Below are positions 24,651 to 35,869 of a stretch of 64,000 bases of DNA, one piece after another (the first letter of the stretch is position 1; each line of letters starts with the position of its first letter). Both the position numbers and the translations under genes were made by a program. A model generated the notes under the pieces. It made no database searches and was not told the origin of the DNA. It saw only the letters and a program-made list of their open reading frames with translations. This DNA comes from Marinobacter sp. ANT_B65 (GTDB lineage: Bacteria; Pseudomonadota; Gammaproteobacteria; Pseudomonadales; Oleiphilaceae), in NCBI RefSeq assembly GCF_002407605.1, contig NZ_NXGV01000001.1, positions 1,424,895 through 1,488,894 on the forward strand. The letters run 5' to 3'.

Positions 24651-26759
24651 TTAACTTACTGTGCTTTCGTCATTTGTATTCGTTACAGGGCGATATCCGG
24701 AATCATCTACTAGCGGAATGCGAATGGAAAAACAGGAGCCTAGCCCTGGTTCGCTCGTGGCATCAACGGTGCCTCCGAGTTTCTGAATGTACTCCCGGGC
24801 CTGGTAGGCACCGATACCCATGCCGGTGAGGCCTTTTGTGCTCTCGAAAGGCTTGAATAGCCGCTCACTGATGAAATCATCAGTCATGCCGCAGCCCGTA
24901 TCCTGAATGAACAGTACAACGTTGCCCTTGGCGATTTTAAGAGACAGGGTAACTTCGCCATCGGGTGGCGTCGCATCCTGTGCATTCTGGATCAGGTGGC
25001 CGATAACGCTTCGTAGTTGTTCGGAGTCTGCTTTGACCATTATCTGTGGAGGAGTTCCCTCCAGAGTGGGGAAAGGCTTCTGTCTGTTACAGTGTTCCAG
25101 CAGGTTGGTTACCAGCTGGGTCAGATCCAGCGTTTTCGAATTATCGTCATCGGCCGTGGGCTTGCGAATGTGCTCCACAAGGTTGGTCATCTTGCTGACC
25201 GCGTGGTCTGTGGTTGTGATCATGTCATCGATAAAAGCAGGGTTGTTCCTGTGTTTCTGGGCATTGTTAACCAGCAGGGATAGTTGTGCTATTACCGTTT
25301 TCAGGTCATGAACCATAAAGGCTGAGGCCTTGCTGACGGCTTCAAACTGCATCGCCCGCGAAAGCCGGTTCTGTGCATCGGCCTGTGCCAGAAGGTTACA
25401 TGTCTGGCGAGCTACGACTTTGATGAGATCGAAGTTTTCCCAGTTCAGTTCTACCCGGGCGTAAGGGCGGCCTACCATCGCGATTCCATATAGCTCGTTA
25501 CCCAGATATAGCGGGATGACCAGCCAGGCATCCGGGGTTTTGGCTATTGCGTCCGGTATTTCCAGTAAGTCGTAACTCACTGGATCCGCCCGGTATTCAT
25601 CCAGGTTCACAATCCATTCTTTATCGGAAAAAAATCGAACCAGGTCAGCGTCTTCATCGATGATGGTGTATCTGGGGGTAGACAGGTTGGCTGAATCCTT
25701 GAGTGTGTAAGAGCCCTGATCGCTCTTTAACCAGATGGCGCCAGCATTGCTTTGTACAAGACCTGCAAGAATCCGGATAGCACGCAGTGGAAGGGGAGGG
25801 TGATCACTGATATCCGACAACTCTTTCGTCATCTTCAGCCATTCTTCCCGGTAATCGTATTTGTAGTCAAAAAAGTTCTGGCTGATCAGGACCATCAGTT
25901 TTGAGCGCAGACGTCGTGAGAGGAGTAGCGTTACCAGGAAGACCAGGGCTAGCGCCGATAAAAGGACCTGAAGAGCTTCGCCCCAGTTACCGCCCAGGAT
26001 GCGGATGTAATACCCACTGACGGAGAGCAGAAGAAGGTATGCGCCGGCCAGAACCAGAGTGCCCACGTGAAAGACCGCGGAACGGGAAAGCTGGAAATCA
26101 ATAGGCTGCTTGCGGGAGTTGACCACGTTGATGGCGAACAGCGGCACCAGTGCGGCGTTCAGGAAGCCGCGGGCATTCCAGAAGGAGTCAGCCATCTTGC
26201 CAAAAAGTAAAGCGTCGGCGTACATGAAGAAGTCAAACGCGAAGATTGTTGCCGCACCAATACACAGGTACTTCATGCTGGAGCGGCCAAATGCCGGTGC
26301 GTTGCGCCAGATCTGTTCAGCCAGAGACAGGCCAAGAAGTGAAAGTGCAATCTGCCCGATGAGTTTTGTTTTTCCGCCTACCAGCGACAGATTGAAAACA
26401 AACTCTAGGCTGCCCAGGGCGAGCAGTGTTACGAGCAGAACAGCTGTTGCAATTCCGAGGGCGCGTTGAATTTGTCCGCTCAGCTGCCCTTGCCGCAATG
26501 TATCCCGGAGCATGGCAAACAAAAGAAGAATCCAGGTAGTGTCGCGGAGTAGTTCCAGCAGGTAACGAATAAAAAAGCCTGGCTGACCCCAGATGCTTTG
26601 AGTAAAGAGAGCAGAGGCCCAGAGGGTGGTGACAAGTGCTGCGAGAAACAGTGCACGGTCAATGTCACGTCTCAAATAGCGGGTGCCCACAAGCACCGCG
26701 AGGATTGCGTATACCGTAGCGGCCGCGCCATGGCTTATTACGCTAAGATCTGGAAGCAT
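24651..26759 (-). CDS. prsK: PrsK, PEP-CTERM-system membrane histidine kinase
   Basis: 702 residues. The N-terminal 290 residues hold about eight transmembrane helices, followed by a GAF-like domain (about 320-470), then a HisKA-type helix with His484 in FMVHDLKT and an HATPase_c domain with N-box HLIQNAQDA and G-boxes DTGCGM and GMGIGAYQAREY. This matches the PrsK family (TIGR02916 as I recall). It should sense a membrane or cytoplasmic cue and phosphorylate PrsR. The 163 bases between prsK and prsR hold a GTCA-N6-TGAC inverted repeat near 24587-24602 and no gene, so prsR may have its own promoter. Confidence 0.93.
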   Translation of the reverse strand: MLPDLSVISHGAAATVYAILAVLVGTRYLRRDIDRALFLAALVTTLWASALFTQSIWGQPGFFIRYLLELLRDTTWILLLFAMLRDTLRQGQLSGQIQRALGIATAVLLVTLLALGSLEFVFNLSLVGGKTKLIGQIALSLLGLSLAEQIWRNAPAFGRSSMKYLCIGAATIFAFDFFMYADALLFGKMADSFWNARGFLNAALVPLFAINVVNSRKQPIDFQLSRSAVFHVGTLVLAGAYLLLLSVSGYYIRILGGNWGEALQVLLSALALVFLVTLLLSRRLRSKLMVLISQNFFDYKYDYREEWLKMTKELSDISDHPPLPLRAIRILAGLVQSNAGAIWLKSDQGSYTLKDSANLSTPRYTIIDEDADLVRFFSDKEWIVNLDEYRADPVSYDLLEIPDAIAKTPDAWLVIPLYLGNELYGIAMVGRPYARVELNWENFDLIKVVARQTCNLLAQADAQNRLSRAMQFEAVSKASAFMVHDLKTVIAQLSLLVNNAQKHRNNPAFIDDMITTTDHAVSKMTNLVEHIRKPTADDDNSKTLDLTQLVTNLLEHCNRQKPFPTLEGTPPQIMVKADSEQLRSVIGHLIQNAQDATPPDGEVTLSLKIAKGNVVLFIQDTGCGMTDDFISERLFKPFESTKGLTGMGIGAYQAREYIQKLGGTVDATSEPGLGSCFSIRIPLVDDSGYRPVTNTNDESTVS

Positions 26760-26870
26760 GAAATCTGCCTGTTTCCGGGGTATGTGTAGTTTGAGGTGGG
26801 CAAGGGCTCAGTGCAACTCCCGGATGTAGTTATTGAGTATTTGTCGATGTTGTATACATATATTCAGGCC

Positions 26871-27830
26871 TTACAAAGGCGTTTTGTTGTCCCGGTAAAA
26901 CCGGAAGATTTCCTTCGGTGGCCGTTTTGGTTGAAAGCCGAACTCTTTTGCGAAGGCTTCTCCATCTATGACTACCGGGTATTTGAAAAATTCCAGAAGA
27001 TAGGCGGGGAAGCTGCGCAGGCGCAGTGTCCGGAGTATCAGCCGGGGCAGAGCAGGGGGAATGGATGGCACTGGGACTCTGGTGCAGCCGCAGAGTTCCA
27101 GTGCTTTTTGGTAAGCCACCCAGTCATTCGGGGCTACATTGAATATTCCCCGAGTAGCTTTTTTATATGCCAGTACAACGGCTTCGGCCATGTCGTCAAT
27201 GTGGATGAACTGCATCATGGGGGAAAAGCCTGCAAGCACTGGAGCTCTCGGGCTTGCCAGTAGTGAGCTTATGGTGTTGCTTACGCTTGGGCCGACGATA
27301 TTGCAGGGGCGTAGTATGGCGATATTCAGTTCCGGGTAGCGCCAAAGATAGATGTTTGCCAGGTTCTCCAGTTCCACAGAATCGATCAGGTCAGCACTCA
27401 GCCCTGCGCTTTTCATGGGTGCTGACTCGTCGATGAGCGCCGGGTTATAAGCCATTGCGCCGTATACGTGGAAAGTAGAGAGGACCACAATGCGCCGGAT
27501 GCCATACTTGTGGCTCAGGTCCAGTAGCTTCTGTGTGCCTAACACGTTGGCGTTGTAGCGTCGCATCCGTGTGAGCTGGCTTGAGCGGATGCGGCCGAGA
27601 TGAATAACACCGTCAAAATGGTAGCGTCGAAACAGGTCTTCAAGATTCCGGTGGTTAAGATCCAGGCAGTAGCTGGGAATATCATCGCCCAGGTGTACCT
27701 GAATTCGTGCGTCCACCACTACCAGGTCGCAGGTTTTCCTGAGTCTTTCGATTACCTGTTTGGCCAGTGCCCCAGCTGCGCCGGTTATCAGGACCCTGGG
27801 TTTGGATTGCTTGGTTGTCAGAGCAGCCAT
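26871..27830 (-). CDS. SDR-family NAD-dependent epimerase-like protein with degraded catalytic dyad
   Basis: 319 residues. The Rossmann signature is clear (VLITGAAGALAKQVIERL, residues 13-30 in part), as is the extended-SDR core RIVVLSTFHVYGAMAYN and ILRPCNIVGPSVSN. However, where YxxxK should stand before the conserved ENL, this protein reads DLIDSVELENL, so Tyr and Lys appear replaced by Asp and Ser. It may bind a nucleotide or sugar without normal epimerase chemistry. It overlaps the acyltransferase gene upstream by one base, and 111 bases separate it from prsK. Its role is unknown; pairing with a PlsC-like enzyme suggests membrane lipid or glycolipid metabolism. Confidence 0.75.
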   Translation of the reverse strand: MAALTTKQSKPRVLITGAAGALAKQVIERLRKTCDLVVVDARIQVHLGDDIPSYCLDLNHRNLEDLFRRYHFDGVIHLGRIRSSQLTRMRRYNANVLGTQKLLDLSHKYGIRRIVVLSTFHVYGAMAYNPALIDESAPMKSAGLSADLIDSVELENLANIYLWRYPELNIAILRPCNIVGPSVSNTISSLLASPRAPVLAGFSPMMQFIHIDDMAEAVVLAYKKATRGIFNVAPNDWVAYQKALELCGCTRVPVPSIPPALPRLILRTLRLRSFPAYLLEFFKYPVVIDGEAFAKEFGFQPKRPPKEIFRFYRDNKTPL

Positions 27831-28645
27831 CAGAACAGCCTTTTCCTTTGTGTCAGTCCCTTGTCGATCAGCCGGTTTATTTCGGCTTTTACCTGTTCGA
27901 CCCGTTCATTTATCTGTTCTTCGGATATGTCCTCGCCTTCAAAGTACATGGGCGGGCCGAAATTCAGATGGACCTTGGCCGGTAATACCACGGGCATTGC
28001 GACAGGAACATATGGAAGCCCGAAGGCTTTTGCCAGGGGTTTGATGTTGGCGATGGCGGGTACAGTTTCTTCGCAGCCTACTACGCCCACGGGAACTATG
28101 GCAGCGTTATGTTTCATTGCGAGGTGCATGAATCCGCTGCCAAACCGCTGCAACTGGTAGCGGTTTCTGTAGGGTTTCCCTGAGCCCCGGATACCTTCTG
28201 GAAAAACGATAATGGCTTCGTTGTTGGCGAGCATTCTGGCACAGTTTACCGGGTCGCCAAGTGTTCCTCCCACCTCGCTGAGCAGTGTGCCGAGCCAGGG
28301 TACGGTGGGGAAAAAGCGTTCAATCATTGCCCGGGGAATACGTGGGCTTTTTTCCCGGGAGGCCAGTGCATAACCAATGAGTACGCCGTCAATCGGGAGT
28401 TGCCCGCTGTGATTTCCCACAATCAGTACAGGCCCTTCAGCGGGTATGTGGTCAACGCCTTGGGCTTCAGTCCGGAAGTATTTTTCGTAGATAGGCTTGG
28501 TCAGAGAAAATCCGTATTTGAAGGTTTCGTTGTTATAGCCCCAGGGGTCATAACCCAGTGATCCTATGGGTTTACGGATACGATTGATTTGTTCGTCCAG
28601 TTTTGCCGGAACCAGTCGGGATTTCAGAAAGGATGTCAGGCTCAT
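27830..28645 (-). CDS. PlsC-like lysophospholipid acyltransferase
   Basis: 271 residues from the ATG at 28645, which has GGAG six bases upstream; an ATG at 28666 has none. The acyltransferase block I appears as NHSGQLPIDG, and block III-type FPEGIRGSGKPY follows near residue 130. The spacing between His and Asp is wider than the classic HX4D and is like that of the HSGxLPxDG branch of the family. It likely acylates a lysophospholipid or another lipid hydroxyl at the inner membrane. The end overlaps the SDR start by one base (ATGA type), so the two are coupled. The mutarotase gene ends about 20 bases upstream. Confidence 0.85.
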   Translation of the reverse strand: MSLTSFLKSRLVPAKLDEQINRIRKPIGSLGYDPWGYNNETFKYGFSLTKPIYEKYFRTEAQGVDHIPAEGPVLIVGNHSGQLPIDGVLIGYALASREKSPRIPRAMIERFFPTVPWLGTLLSEVGGTLGDPVNCARMLANNEAIIVFPEGIRGSGKPYRNRYQLQRFGSGFMHLAMKHNAAIVPVGVVGCEETVPAIANIKPLAKAFGLPYVPVAMPVVLPAKVHLNFGPPMYFEGEDISEEQINERVEQVKAEINRLIDKGLTQRKRLF

Positions 28646-28666
28646 TCGCACTCCATTTATCGACAT

Positions 28667-29587
28667 TCAGCCTCGACCGATCAGGACGCCGAGCGTGTGG
28701 CTTTGCCCTTCGTTAAGCACCCGGTAGTCACTTGCTGCGTTGGCGGTTTCGACACAGAGCATTGTCTGCCAGGCTGAGTCGGGGAAGTCGCTTAGTTTTG
28801 CAGCCTTGTCAGGGCCTGGATTCCAGACAACTGTAGAGTCGCTGCCAACTGCTGTCAGAGTTCGCCTGGCTGTGGGCGTTACGATGCTGAGCGGTTCACC
28901 ACTTTCGTATATCCGGTCGGTTTCGCCTTCGAAATAGACAGCGCCATCCTGAGTACAGTATTCCCAGTCGTTCAGCGTATCGATGTAATGGCTGAATCCA
29001 AGGCCTGATATTCTTGAGCCTTCTATATCGACCGTTGGCAGATAAGTGTGCAGTGCCTGGCTGAAGGCCATTGGGTCGCTTCCCAGGTTTGTGGTAGTGA
29101 GAGCAAGCTGGCAGCCCCGGACTGAGAAATTGTACGTCAGCAGGGCCAGGGCGTGGCCACTCCAGACCCCGGCGAAGTCATTGTTGGCATCAAGGGAGAG
29201 AGAGATCTCGACTTCATGAGCCGTTTCTCTTACGTCCTCAAGTTTCCAGAGAGCTGTGCGGGCAAACCCGTGAGGAGCTGTTGTTTTGACCCGTTTGCGT
29301 ACCTCCGGAGCATTGCGGGCCGGATCACCGAACCAGGGCCAGCACACGGGAATGCCTCCTCTGATGGCGCGGCCGGGCTCGAAGCGGGCTGCAGGGCTGA
29401 GCCATAGCCAGTCTGATTCGTTCCTGGGGATAAAACGGGTCAGGTGTGCACCCTGAAGGAAGAGGGTCGCCTCAAACAGGGGGTGATGAACCTCTAATGC
29501 TTCCAGCTGTCCGATCGTGTTCCAGCGGGTAAAAGACCATTGTCCCGGGGAAAGAGATAAGGGTGGCTTGTTGCTGCTCTCGGACAT
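28667..29587 (-). CDS. D-hexose-6-phosphate mutarotase (YeaD family)
   Basis: 306 residues from the ATG at 29587; an ATG at 29614 adds nine residues and neither has a strong ribosome site. The family pattern is strong: FLQGAHLTRFIP, then GGIPVCWPWFGD, HGFARTALWKLED, FSQALHTYL and the C-terminal YRVLNEGQSHTLGVLI. The enzyme interconverts the anomers of hexose-6-phosphates (aldose-1-epimerase-like fold). It is read divergently from the 2OG oxygenase gene at 29.7 kb and heads a short minus-strand run with the PlsC-like and SDR genes. Confidence 0.88.
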   Translation of the reverse strand: MSESSNKPPLSLSPGQWSFTRWNTIGQLEALEVHHPLFEATLFLQGAHLTRFIPRNESDWLWLSPAARFEPGRAIRGGIPVCWPWFGDPARNAPEVRKRVKTTAPHGFARTALWKLEDVRETAHEVEISLSLDANNDFAGVWSGHALALLTYNFSVRGCQLALTTTNLGSDPMAFSQALHTYLPTVDIEGSRISGLGFSHYIDTLNDWEYCTQDGAVYFEGETDRIYESGEPLSIVTPTARRTLTAVGSDSTVVWNPGPDKAAKLSDFPDSAWQTMLCVETANAASDYRVLNEGQSHTLGVLIGRG

Positions 29588-29706
29588 AGGGCTCGATTCC
29601 GGGCTTAAGTGCATTTGCTTATTAGTGAGAGTAAATCAAAACTGTGTTGTGGGCGACAACTGGCCCTAAAATAGCTGCGGTACGCTGGAGAATATCATTT
29701 CAAGGA

Positions 29707-30354
29707 ATGTCATTGGATAAATCGCAGTGGTTAGACGAGCTTGCCGATGGCCTGAGTGAACACGGCTGGATGAGCTTTGATATTACGCCCTGGCTCGGGG
29801 AGGGTCTGTTGAAGTCTCTTCAGGCAGAAATCATCGTGCTCGACCAGAATGATGCGCTTAAAAGTGCGGGTATCGGGCGTGGCAGCGCACCTGTTCGGGA
29901 TCGGTCAATTCGCCGGGACAAGATAGCCTGGTTGCAGGGTTCGACGCCGGCTCAGGCCGAAATTTTCGATTTTTTTCAAAGCCTGCGACTGGGATTGAAT
30001 CAGCGGCTTTTTCTGGGGCTGAAGCGTATCGAGGCTCACTACGCGACTTATCATTGTGGTGATTTCTATAAACCCCATGTGGATAGTTTTCAGGGCCGTG
30101 CATCCCGCATTGTGAGCCTGGTTCTGTACCTGAACGATCATTGGCTGCCTGCGGATGGTGGTGCGCTTCAGATCTATAGCCGGGAAAATGAAGATGAAGT
30201 CTGCGCGCAGGTATTACCTGAGGCGGGCAGGGTGGCGTTGTTCATGAGTGAGGAAATCCGGCATGAGGTGCTTGAGGCTCATCGTACGCGCTATAGCCTG
30301 GCATGCTGGTTCAGGCAGGATGTAATTCCCCTGCCTATATCGGCATTGTTATAG
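29707..30354 (+). CDS. 2-oxoglutarate-Fe(II) oxygenase family protein
   Basis: 215 residues from the ATG at 29707. The jelly-roll core shows the iron ligands in HVDSFQGRASRIVSLVLYL in part (HxD near residue 125) and the distal His in EEIRHEVLEAHRTRYSLACWF, with the Arg that binds 2-oxoglutarate. This matches the small SM-20/prolyl-hydroxylase-like group. The substrate is unknown. The ribosome site AAGGA touches this ATG almost directly, so the TTG six bases further on could be the true start; a GTG at 29644 is in frame as well. It is divergent from the mutarotase gene and upstream of the SRP RNA gene. Confidence 0.82.
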   Translation: MSLDKSQWLDELADGLSEHGWMSFDITPWLGEGLLKSLQAEIIVLDQNDALKSAGIGRGSAPVRDRSIRRDKIAWLQGSTPAQAEIFDFFQSLRLGLNQRLFLGLKRIEAHYATYHCGDFYKPHVDSFQGRASRIVSLVLYLNDHWLPADGGALQIYSRENEDEVCAQVLPEAGRVALFMSEEIRHEVLEAHRTRYSLACWFRQDVIPLPISALL

Positions 30355-30384
30355 CCACAATTCTGCAGGGCGGTAGATTTGCCG

Positions 30385-30413
30385 TTGTAGTCCGCAAACC
30401 CTTTTGTTAATAT
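30385..30413 (+). promoter_or_regulatory. Sigma-70 promoter of the SRP RNA gene
   Basis: TTGTAG (30385-30390), a 17-base spacer, and TAATAT (30408-30413). Transcription would start near 30420, giving a short leader before the mature RNA. Confidence 0.6.
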
Positions 30414-30451
30414 TCGCGCCGCTTTCAGGGATATTGTCCTGAAACGCCGTT

Positions 30452-30566
30452 ATGGTGGCTCCATTGGTGCCTCCGCAACATGAAACCGTGAACCCGGTCA
30501 GGCCCGGAAGGGAGCAGCCGCAGCGGTGGAATTGTGTGCCGGAGTGTCGCTAGTGGGGCCACCCCC
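30452..30566 (+). ncRNA. ffs: Small signal recognition particle RNA (4.5S RNA)
   Basis: The conserved domain IV is present: GGTCAGGCCCGGAAGGGAG with GCAGC following, which is the Ffh/FtsY-binding hairpin. The ends GGTGGCTCC (from 30454) and GGGGCCACC (to 30563) pair to close a single long rod. Length near 110 bases fits gammaproteobacterial 4.5S RNA. It directs membrane proteins to the Sec machinery with Ffh. Location just before dnaX is the usual one in this group. The exact ends are approximate. Confidence 0.95.
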
Positions 30567-30722
30567 AGATTTTCGCTTTATTCAGCTTCAGGCCCGTTCC
30601 CAGGCCTCTTCCACCGGTTCTCTCCAGCCCTCTGATTTCTGCCTCATAATAGCTTCTATAACTTCTTATAAAACCCTGACCATGCTAAGGTTAAAGGCGT
30701 TTTTCTCAGCATTTGGCGGAAC

Positions 30723-32608
<1,886 letters not shown>

Positions 32609-32612
<4 letters not shown>

Positions 32613-32932
32613 TGAACGATATGGGTGGCCTGATGAAAAAGGCCCAGAAGATGCAGGAAGAAATGCAGAAGGCTCAGGAAGAGGCGGCGAAAGCGGAGAT
32701 TACCGGTGAATCAGGCGCAGGCCTGGTAAAAGTCACCATGAACGGTCGTCACGATGTTCGTAAAGTGGAAATTGATCCATCCCTGATGTCTGAAGAAAAG
32801 GATATTCTTGAAGACCTGTTGGCTGCCGCCGTTAATGATGCGGTGCGCCGCGTAGAGGCCAACCAGAAGGATAAGTTATCGGGCATGATGTCTGGCATGG
32901 GTTTACCGCCTGGCTTCAAGATGCCGTTTTAA
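32609..32932 (+). CDS. ybaB: YbaB/EbfC nucleoid-associated protein
   Basis: 107 residues, the normal size. The pattern [23 protein letters not shown], then [23 protein letters not shown] and the C-terminal [12 protein letters not shown] is nearly the same as E. coli YbaB. It forms dimers that bind DNA. Two ATGs stand together at 32609 and 32612 with AGGAG upstream; the gene overlaps the dnaX stop. It lies in its usual place between dnaX and recR. Confidence 0.96.
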
Positions 32933-32966
32933 AGCGTTTTCCTGAACTGCAGTCTGAGGATGTTTC

Positions 32967-33569
32967 ATGGCGTTCAGCCCACTGGTTGATGAACTTGTTG
33001 AGTCTCTCCGCTGTTTGCCGGGAGTTGGTCAGAAAACCGCTCAGCGTATGGCCTTTCACTTGCTTGAGCGGGCTCGCTCCGGCGGAACACGGTTGTCTGA
33101 TGCTTTGAGCAATGCCATGTCGGGCGTTCGCCGCTGTGAAAGCTGCCAGAACTTCTCTGATACCGAGGTGTGCGGGATTTGCGAGAATCCGGCCCGAAAC
33201 AACGGCACGCTCTGCGTGGTTGAAAGCCCCTCTGATCTGCTGGCAATTGAACAGGCTGCCGATTACAAAGGCAGCTATTTTGTTCTGATGGGACATTTAT
33301 CACCCATTGACGGTGTGGGCCCCGAAGAAATCGGCATTGAACGGCTTCTGCGCCGGGTACGCACAGATGGGGTGACTGAACTCATTCTCGCAACAAACCC
33401 GACGGTCGAAGGTGAAGCGACCGCCCACTATATTTCCGATCGGCTCGATGGCTCAGATATCCTCATTACCCGCCTTGCTCATGGTATACCGGTAGGTGGA
33501 GAGCTTGGCTACGTCGACGGTTTCACGCTCACTCATGCGTTTCGCGGCAGAAAACCTCTGCTGGACTGA
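32967..33569 (+). CDS. recR: Recombination mediator RecR
   Basis: 200 residues. The N-terminal helix-hairpin-helix ([20 protein letters not shown]) is followed by a C4 zinc finger with Cys57, Cys60, Cys69 and Cys72, a Toprim domain ([27 protein letters not shown]) and the terminal [12 protein letters not shown]. With RecO and RecF it loads RecA on gapped DNA. It is 34 bases after ybaB and completes the dnaX operon. Confidence 0.97.
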   Translation: MAFSPLVDELVESLRCLPGVGQKTAQRMAFHLLERARSGGTRLSDALSNAMSGVRRCESCQNFSDTEVCGICENPARNNGTLCVVESPSDLLAIEQAADYKGSYFVLMGHLSPIDGVGPEEIGIERLLRRVRTDGVTELILATNPTVEGEATAHYISDRLDGSDILITRLAHGIPVGGELGYVDGFTLTHAFRGRKPLLD

Positions 33570-33613
33570 TTCCTGCGCCTGCAATTGCACGGCGCTTTTA
33601 ACTGGTTTTCTCT

Positions 33614-34762
33614 ATGACCCTTTCCCTACCGGCTATTGATGTTCCCCCAGCCCCTGAAACCATTAACTGGATTACGCAGCCTGAGGAGTTGGACCATTGG
33701 CTGGACAGCGTACCGGGTGTTCCCTTGGTCCTGGATACCGAATTTGAGCGGGTAAATACTTTTTACCCCATTCCAGGCCTGGTTCAGCTTGGTCTTGGTG
33801 ACCAGTTTTGTCTTGTAGACCCGGATGTAGCTGAGCGCTCTGTGCGTTTCAGGGAGGTCATTGCAGATCCCGGGGTTAGCAAACTGCTTTATGCCATGAG
33901 CGAAGATCTCGAACTTTTTCGTGACTGGCTTGGAATCAACCCGAAGGGCGTTGTGGATCTGCAGATTGGTGCAGCCATGGCCGGAGCTGGTTTCTCTCTG
34001 GGTTATGCGCGGCTTGTGGAAACTCTCTTTGGCGAGACACTGGATAAATCAGTTACCCGGTCAGACTGGATTTCCCGCCCTTTGAGTGATGCTCAGCAGC
34101 GTTACGCTGTTGATGACATACGTTTTCTTGCGCCTATGTACGAGTGGGTTAGTGCGCATCTCCGTGAGAGAGGGCTGGAAGCTGCGCTTGTGGAGGAATC
34201 CACGCGCTTTGCCGATGAGCTTGCGGGGCAGGGCGATCTTGAGAATCACTACCTCCGCCTGCGCGGAGGTTGGGCGCTGACAACTCAGCAGCAAGTCGTG
34301 CTCAAGAAGCTGGTTGTCTGGCGTGAACTGGAATGCAGAGAGCGGGATCGTCCACGGGGCCGGGTGCTGGCAGACCCTCTTCTGATTGCTATTGCTGACC
34401 GGTTGCCCAGATCTTTGAGTGAAATGTCCAATATTCAGGGTGTTCCGGCGAGTGTGGTCAGACGTTATGGTGAGGCCTTGGTTGAGCTGGTTGATGAAGG
34501 GCGCAATGCTGATGACTCCGGGATTGAGCGCATTGCTCCACCGTTGACCCGGGACCAGCAGATGTTTTTCAAACAGTTAAAACAATTTTTTAAAAAAGCC
34601 TCAGAGGATACTGATATACCTATTGAATTATTGGCGCCAAGAAAGCGGCTCGAAAAGGTTGTTCAGGACAGAACCCTGGCGGCCAGCCCATTTTTCCAGG
34701 GCTGGCGTGCCCAGATTCTTGCGCCGGTAATGAGTGATATTGAGGATTATCTGAAATCATGA
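33614..34762 (+). CDS. rnd: Ribonuclease D
   Basis: 382 residues. The DEDD exonuclease shows exo I LVLDTEFER (about residues 37-45), exo II near YAMSEDLELFRDW and exo III with the Tyr in QQRYAVDDIRFL; an HRDC domain (residues about 215-290) follows. It trims the 3' ends of tRNAs and other stable RNAs. Its stop overlaps the start of ycgL by four bases, so the rnd-ycgL-ycgN set is coupled. Length is normal for the family. Confidence 0.95.
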   Translation: MTLSLPAIDVPPAPETINWITQPEELDHWLDSVPGVPLVLDTEFERVNTFYPIPGLVQLGLGDQFCLVDPDVAERSVRFREVIADPGVSKLLYAMSEDLELFRDWLGINPKGVVDLQIGAAMAGAGFSLGYARLVETLFGETLDKSVTRSDWISRPLSDAQQRYAVDDIRFLAPMYEWVSAHLRERGLEAALVEESTRFADELAGQGDLENHYLRLRGGWALTTQQQVVLKKLVVWRELECRERDRPRGRVLADPLLIAIADRLPRSLSEMSNIQGVPASVVRRYGEALVELVDEGRNADDSGIERIAPPLTRDQQMFFKQLKQFFKKASEDTDIPIELLAPRKRLEKVVQDRTLAASPFFQGWRAQILAPVMSDIEDYLKS

Positions 34763-35052
34763 AAGATCGGGAATTTGTGTCTGTTTTTCGAAGCAGCAAA
34801 AAAAGTGATACCTACATTTACGTTCGTCGCGGACAGAAATGGGATGATCTGCCTGAGAGCCTGAGGGTGATTTTCGGCAGCCCGGTTCATTCTATGGATC
34901 TGATACTGACACCGGAGCGAAAACTAGCCAGAGCAACGGCAGAGCAGGTTCTGAGTGCCATTGCTGACAAAGACTTCTTTTTGCAGATGCCGGAAGAGCG
35001 CGATGCCTACGTAATTGATTTTCGCACCAAGCCGGGGCTGAGAGATTCATGA
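34759..35052 (+). CDS. ycgL: YcgL domain protein
   Basis: 97 residues. The family pattern is clear: VFRSSKKSDTYIYV near the start, WDDLPESL, and IADKDFFLQMPE toward the end. Its function is unknown. It overlaps rnd upstream and the YcgN gene downstream by four bases each, the same order as in Pseudomonas. Confidence 0.93.
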   Translation: MKDREFVSVFRSSKKSDTYIYVRRGQKWDDLPESLRVIFGSPVHSMDLILTPERKLARATAEQVLSAIADKDFFLQMPEERDAYVIDFRTKPGLRDS

Positions 35053-35495
35053 TTGCCCAGATTCCGTTCTGGCAGCGTAAGCGCCTGAGCGAAATGACGC
35101 AAAAGGAATGGGAATCCCTGTGCGACGGCTGCGGTAAATGCTGTCTCAACAAGCTTGAAGATGAAGATACCGGCGAGGTGTACCACACCGATCTGGTGTG
35201 TCGTTTTATGGACAACGAGAGTTGTCAATGTACGGTTTACCCGGATCGCCTGAGCAGGGTGCCGGGCTGTACGGTGCTGACACCGGATACGGTGAAAGAT
35301 TACTATTGGCTACCCTATACCTGCGGCTATCGCACACTCGCAGAGGGCAGGCCTCTGGCGGACTGGCATCCGCTGTGCAGCGGGAATCCGGATTCGGTGC
35401 ACGAGGCCGGTGTCTCCATACGTCACAAGGTGATTCATGAGGATCAGGTGGCCGAGGAAGACTGGGAAGAACATATCATTCACTGGGTTCTGTAA
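35049..35495 (+). CDS. ycgN: YcgN family cysteine-cluster protein
   Basis: 148 residues with eight or more Cys, mainly in CDGCGKCCLNKL (residues about 25-36), VCRFMDNESCQCTVY and VPGCTVL. This fits the CxxCxxxCC zinc/iron-sulfur cluster family (UPF0260). No molecular function is established. The gene is coupled to ycgL by ATGA overlap, and its TAA stop shares a base with the next start. Confidence 0.92.
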   Translation: MIAQIPFWQRKRLSEMTQKEWESLCDGCGKCCLNKLEDEDTGEVYHTDLVCRFMDNESCQCTVYPDRLSRVPGCTVLTPDTVKDYYWLPYTCGYRTLAEGRPLADWHPLCSGNPDSVHEAGVSIRHKVIHEDQVAEEDWEEHIIHWVL

Positions 35496-35839
35496 TGATC
35501 GATACTGACGCACACATTGCTTACGGCATCTTCTGGGCTGCCTATGTCATTGCTTTCATCGTGTTTTTTTTCATGATGAAGAAGCTTTTCCGGTTTTTGC
35601 CGTTATACGGCTTTCGAACCCTGTTGCTGGCGGCACTGGTTGCTTTTCTTCTGACCCCGGTTGAATCTCCCGAACTGGCGGGCTGGTGGATACCTGCATG
35701 GCTTTTCGGAAGTTATGAACTTGTTCTTGGTGACGCCGACAACGCCGGCCGGGCATTGCTTAATCTTGGCATCGGAGGGGTTGTAATGCTCCTCGTCTGG
35801 ATTCTGGATATGGTTCGTTACCGCTTATCCCGGCGATAA
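35495..35839 (+). CDS. Small integral membrane protein of unknown function
   Basis: 114 residues with three or four hydrophobic segments (about 9-27, 38-53, 66-78 and 90-104) and a basic C-terminus. I do not recognise a named family. Its ATG shares the last base of the ycgN stop codon, so it is translated with that operon. It is followed by 30 bases and then the VWA gene, and may be a membrane partner of either neighbour. Confidence 0.75.
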   Translation: MIDTDAHIAYGIFWAAYVIAFIVFFFMMKKLFRFLPLYGFRTLLLAALVAFLLTPVESPELAGWWIPAWLFGSYELVLGDADNAGRALLNLGIGGVVMLLVWILDMVRYRLSRR

Positions 35840-35869
35840 GATAACCCACACATTTTTTTGAGAACAACA

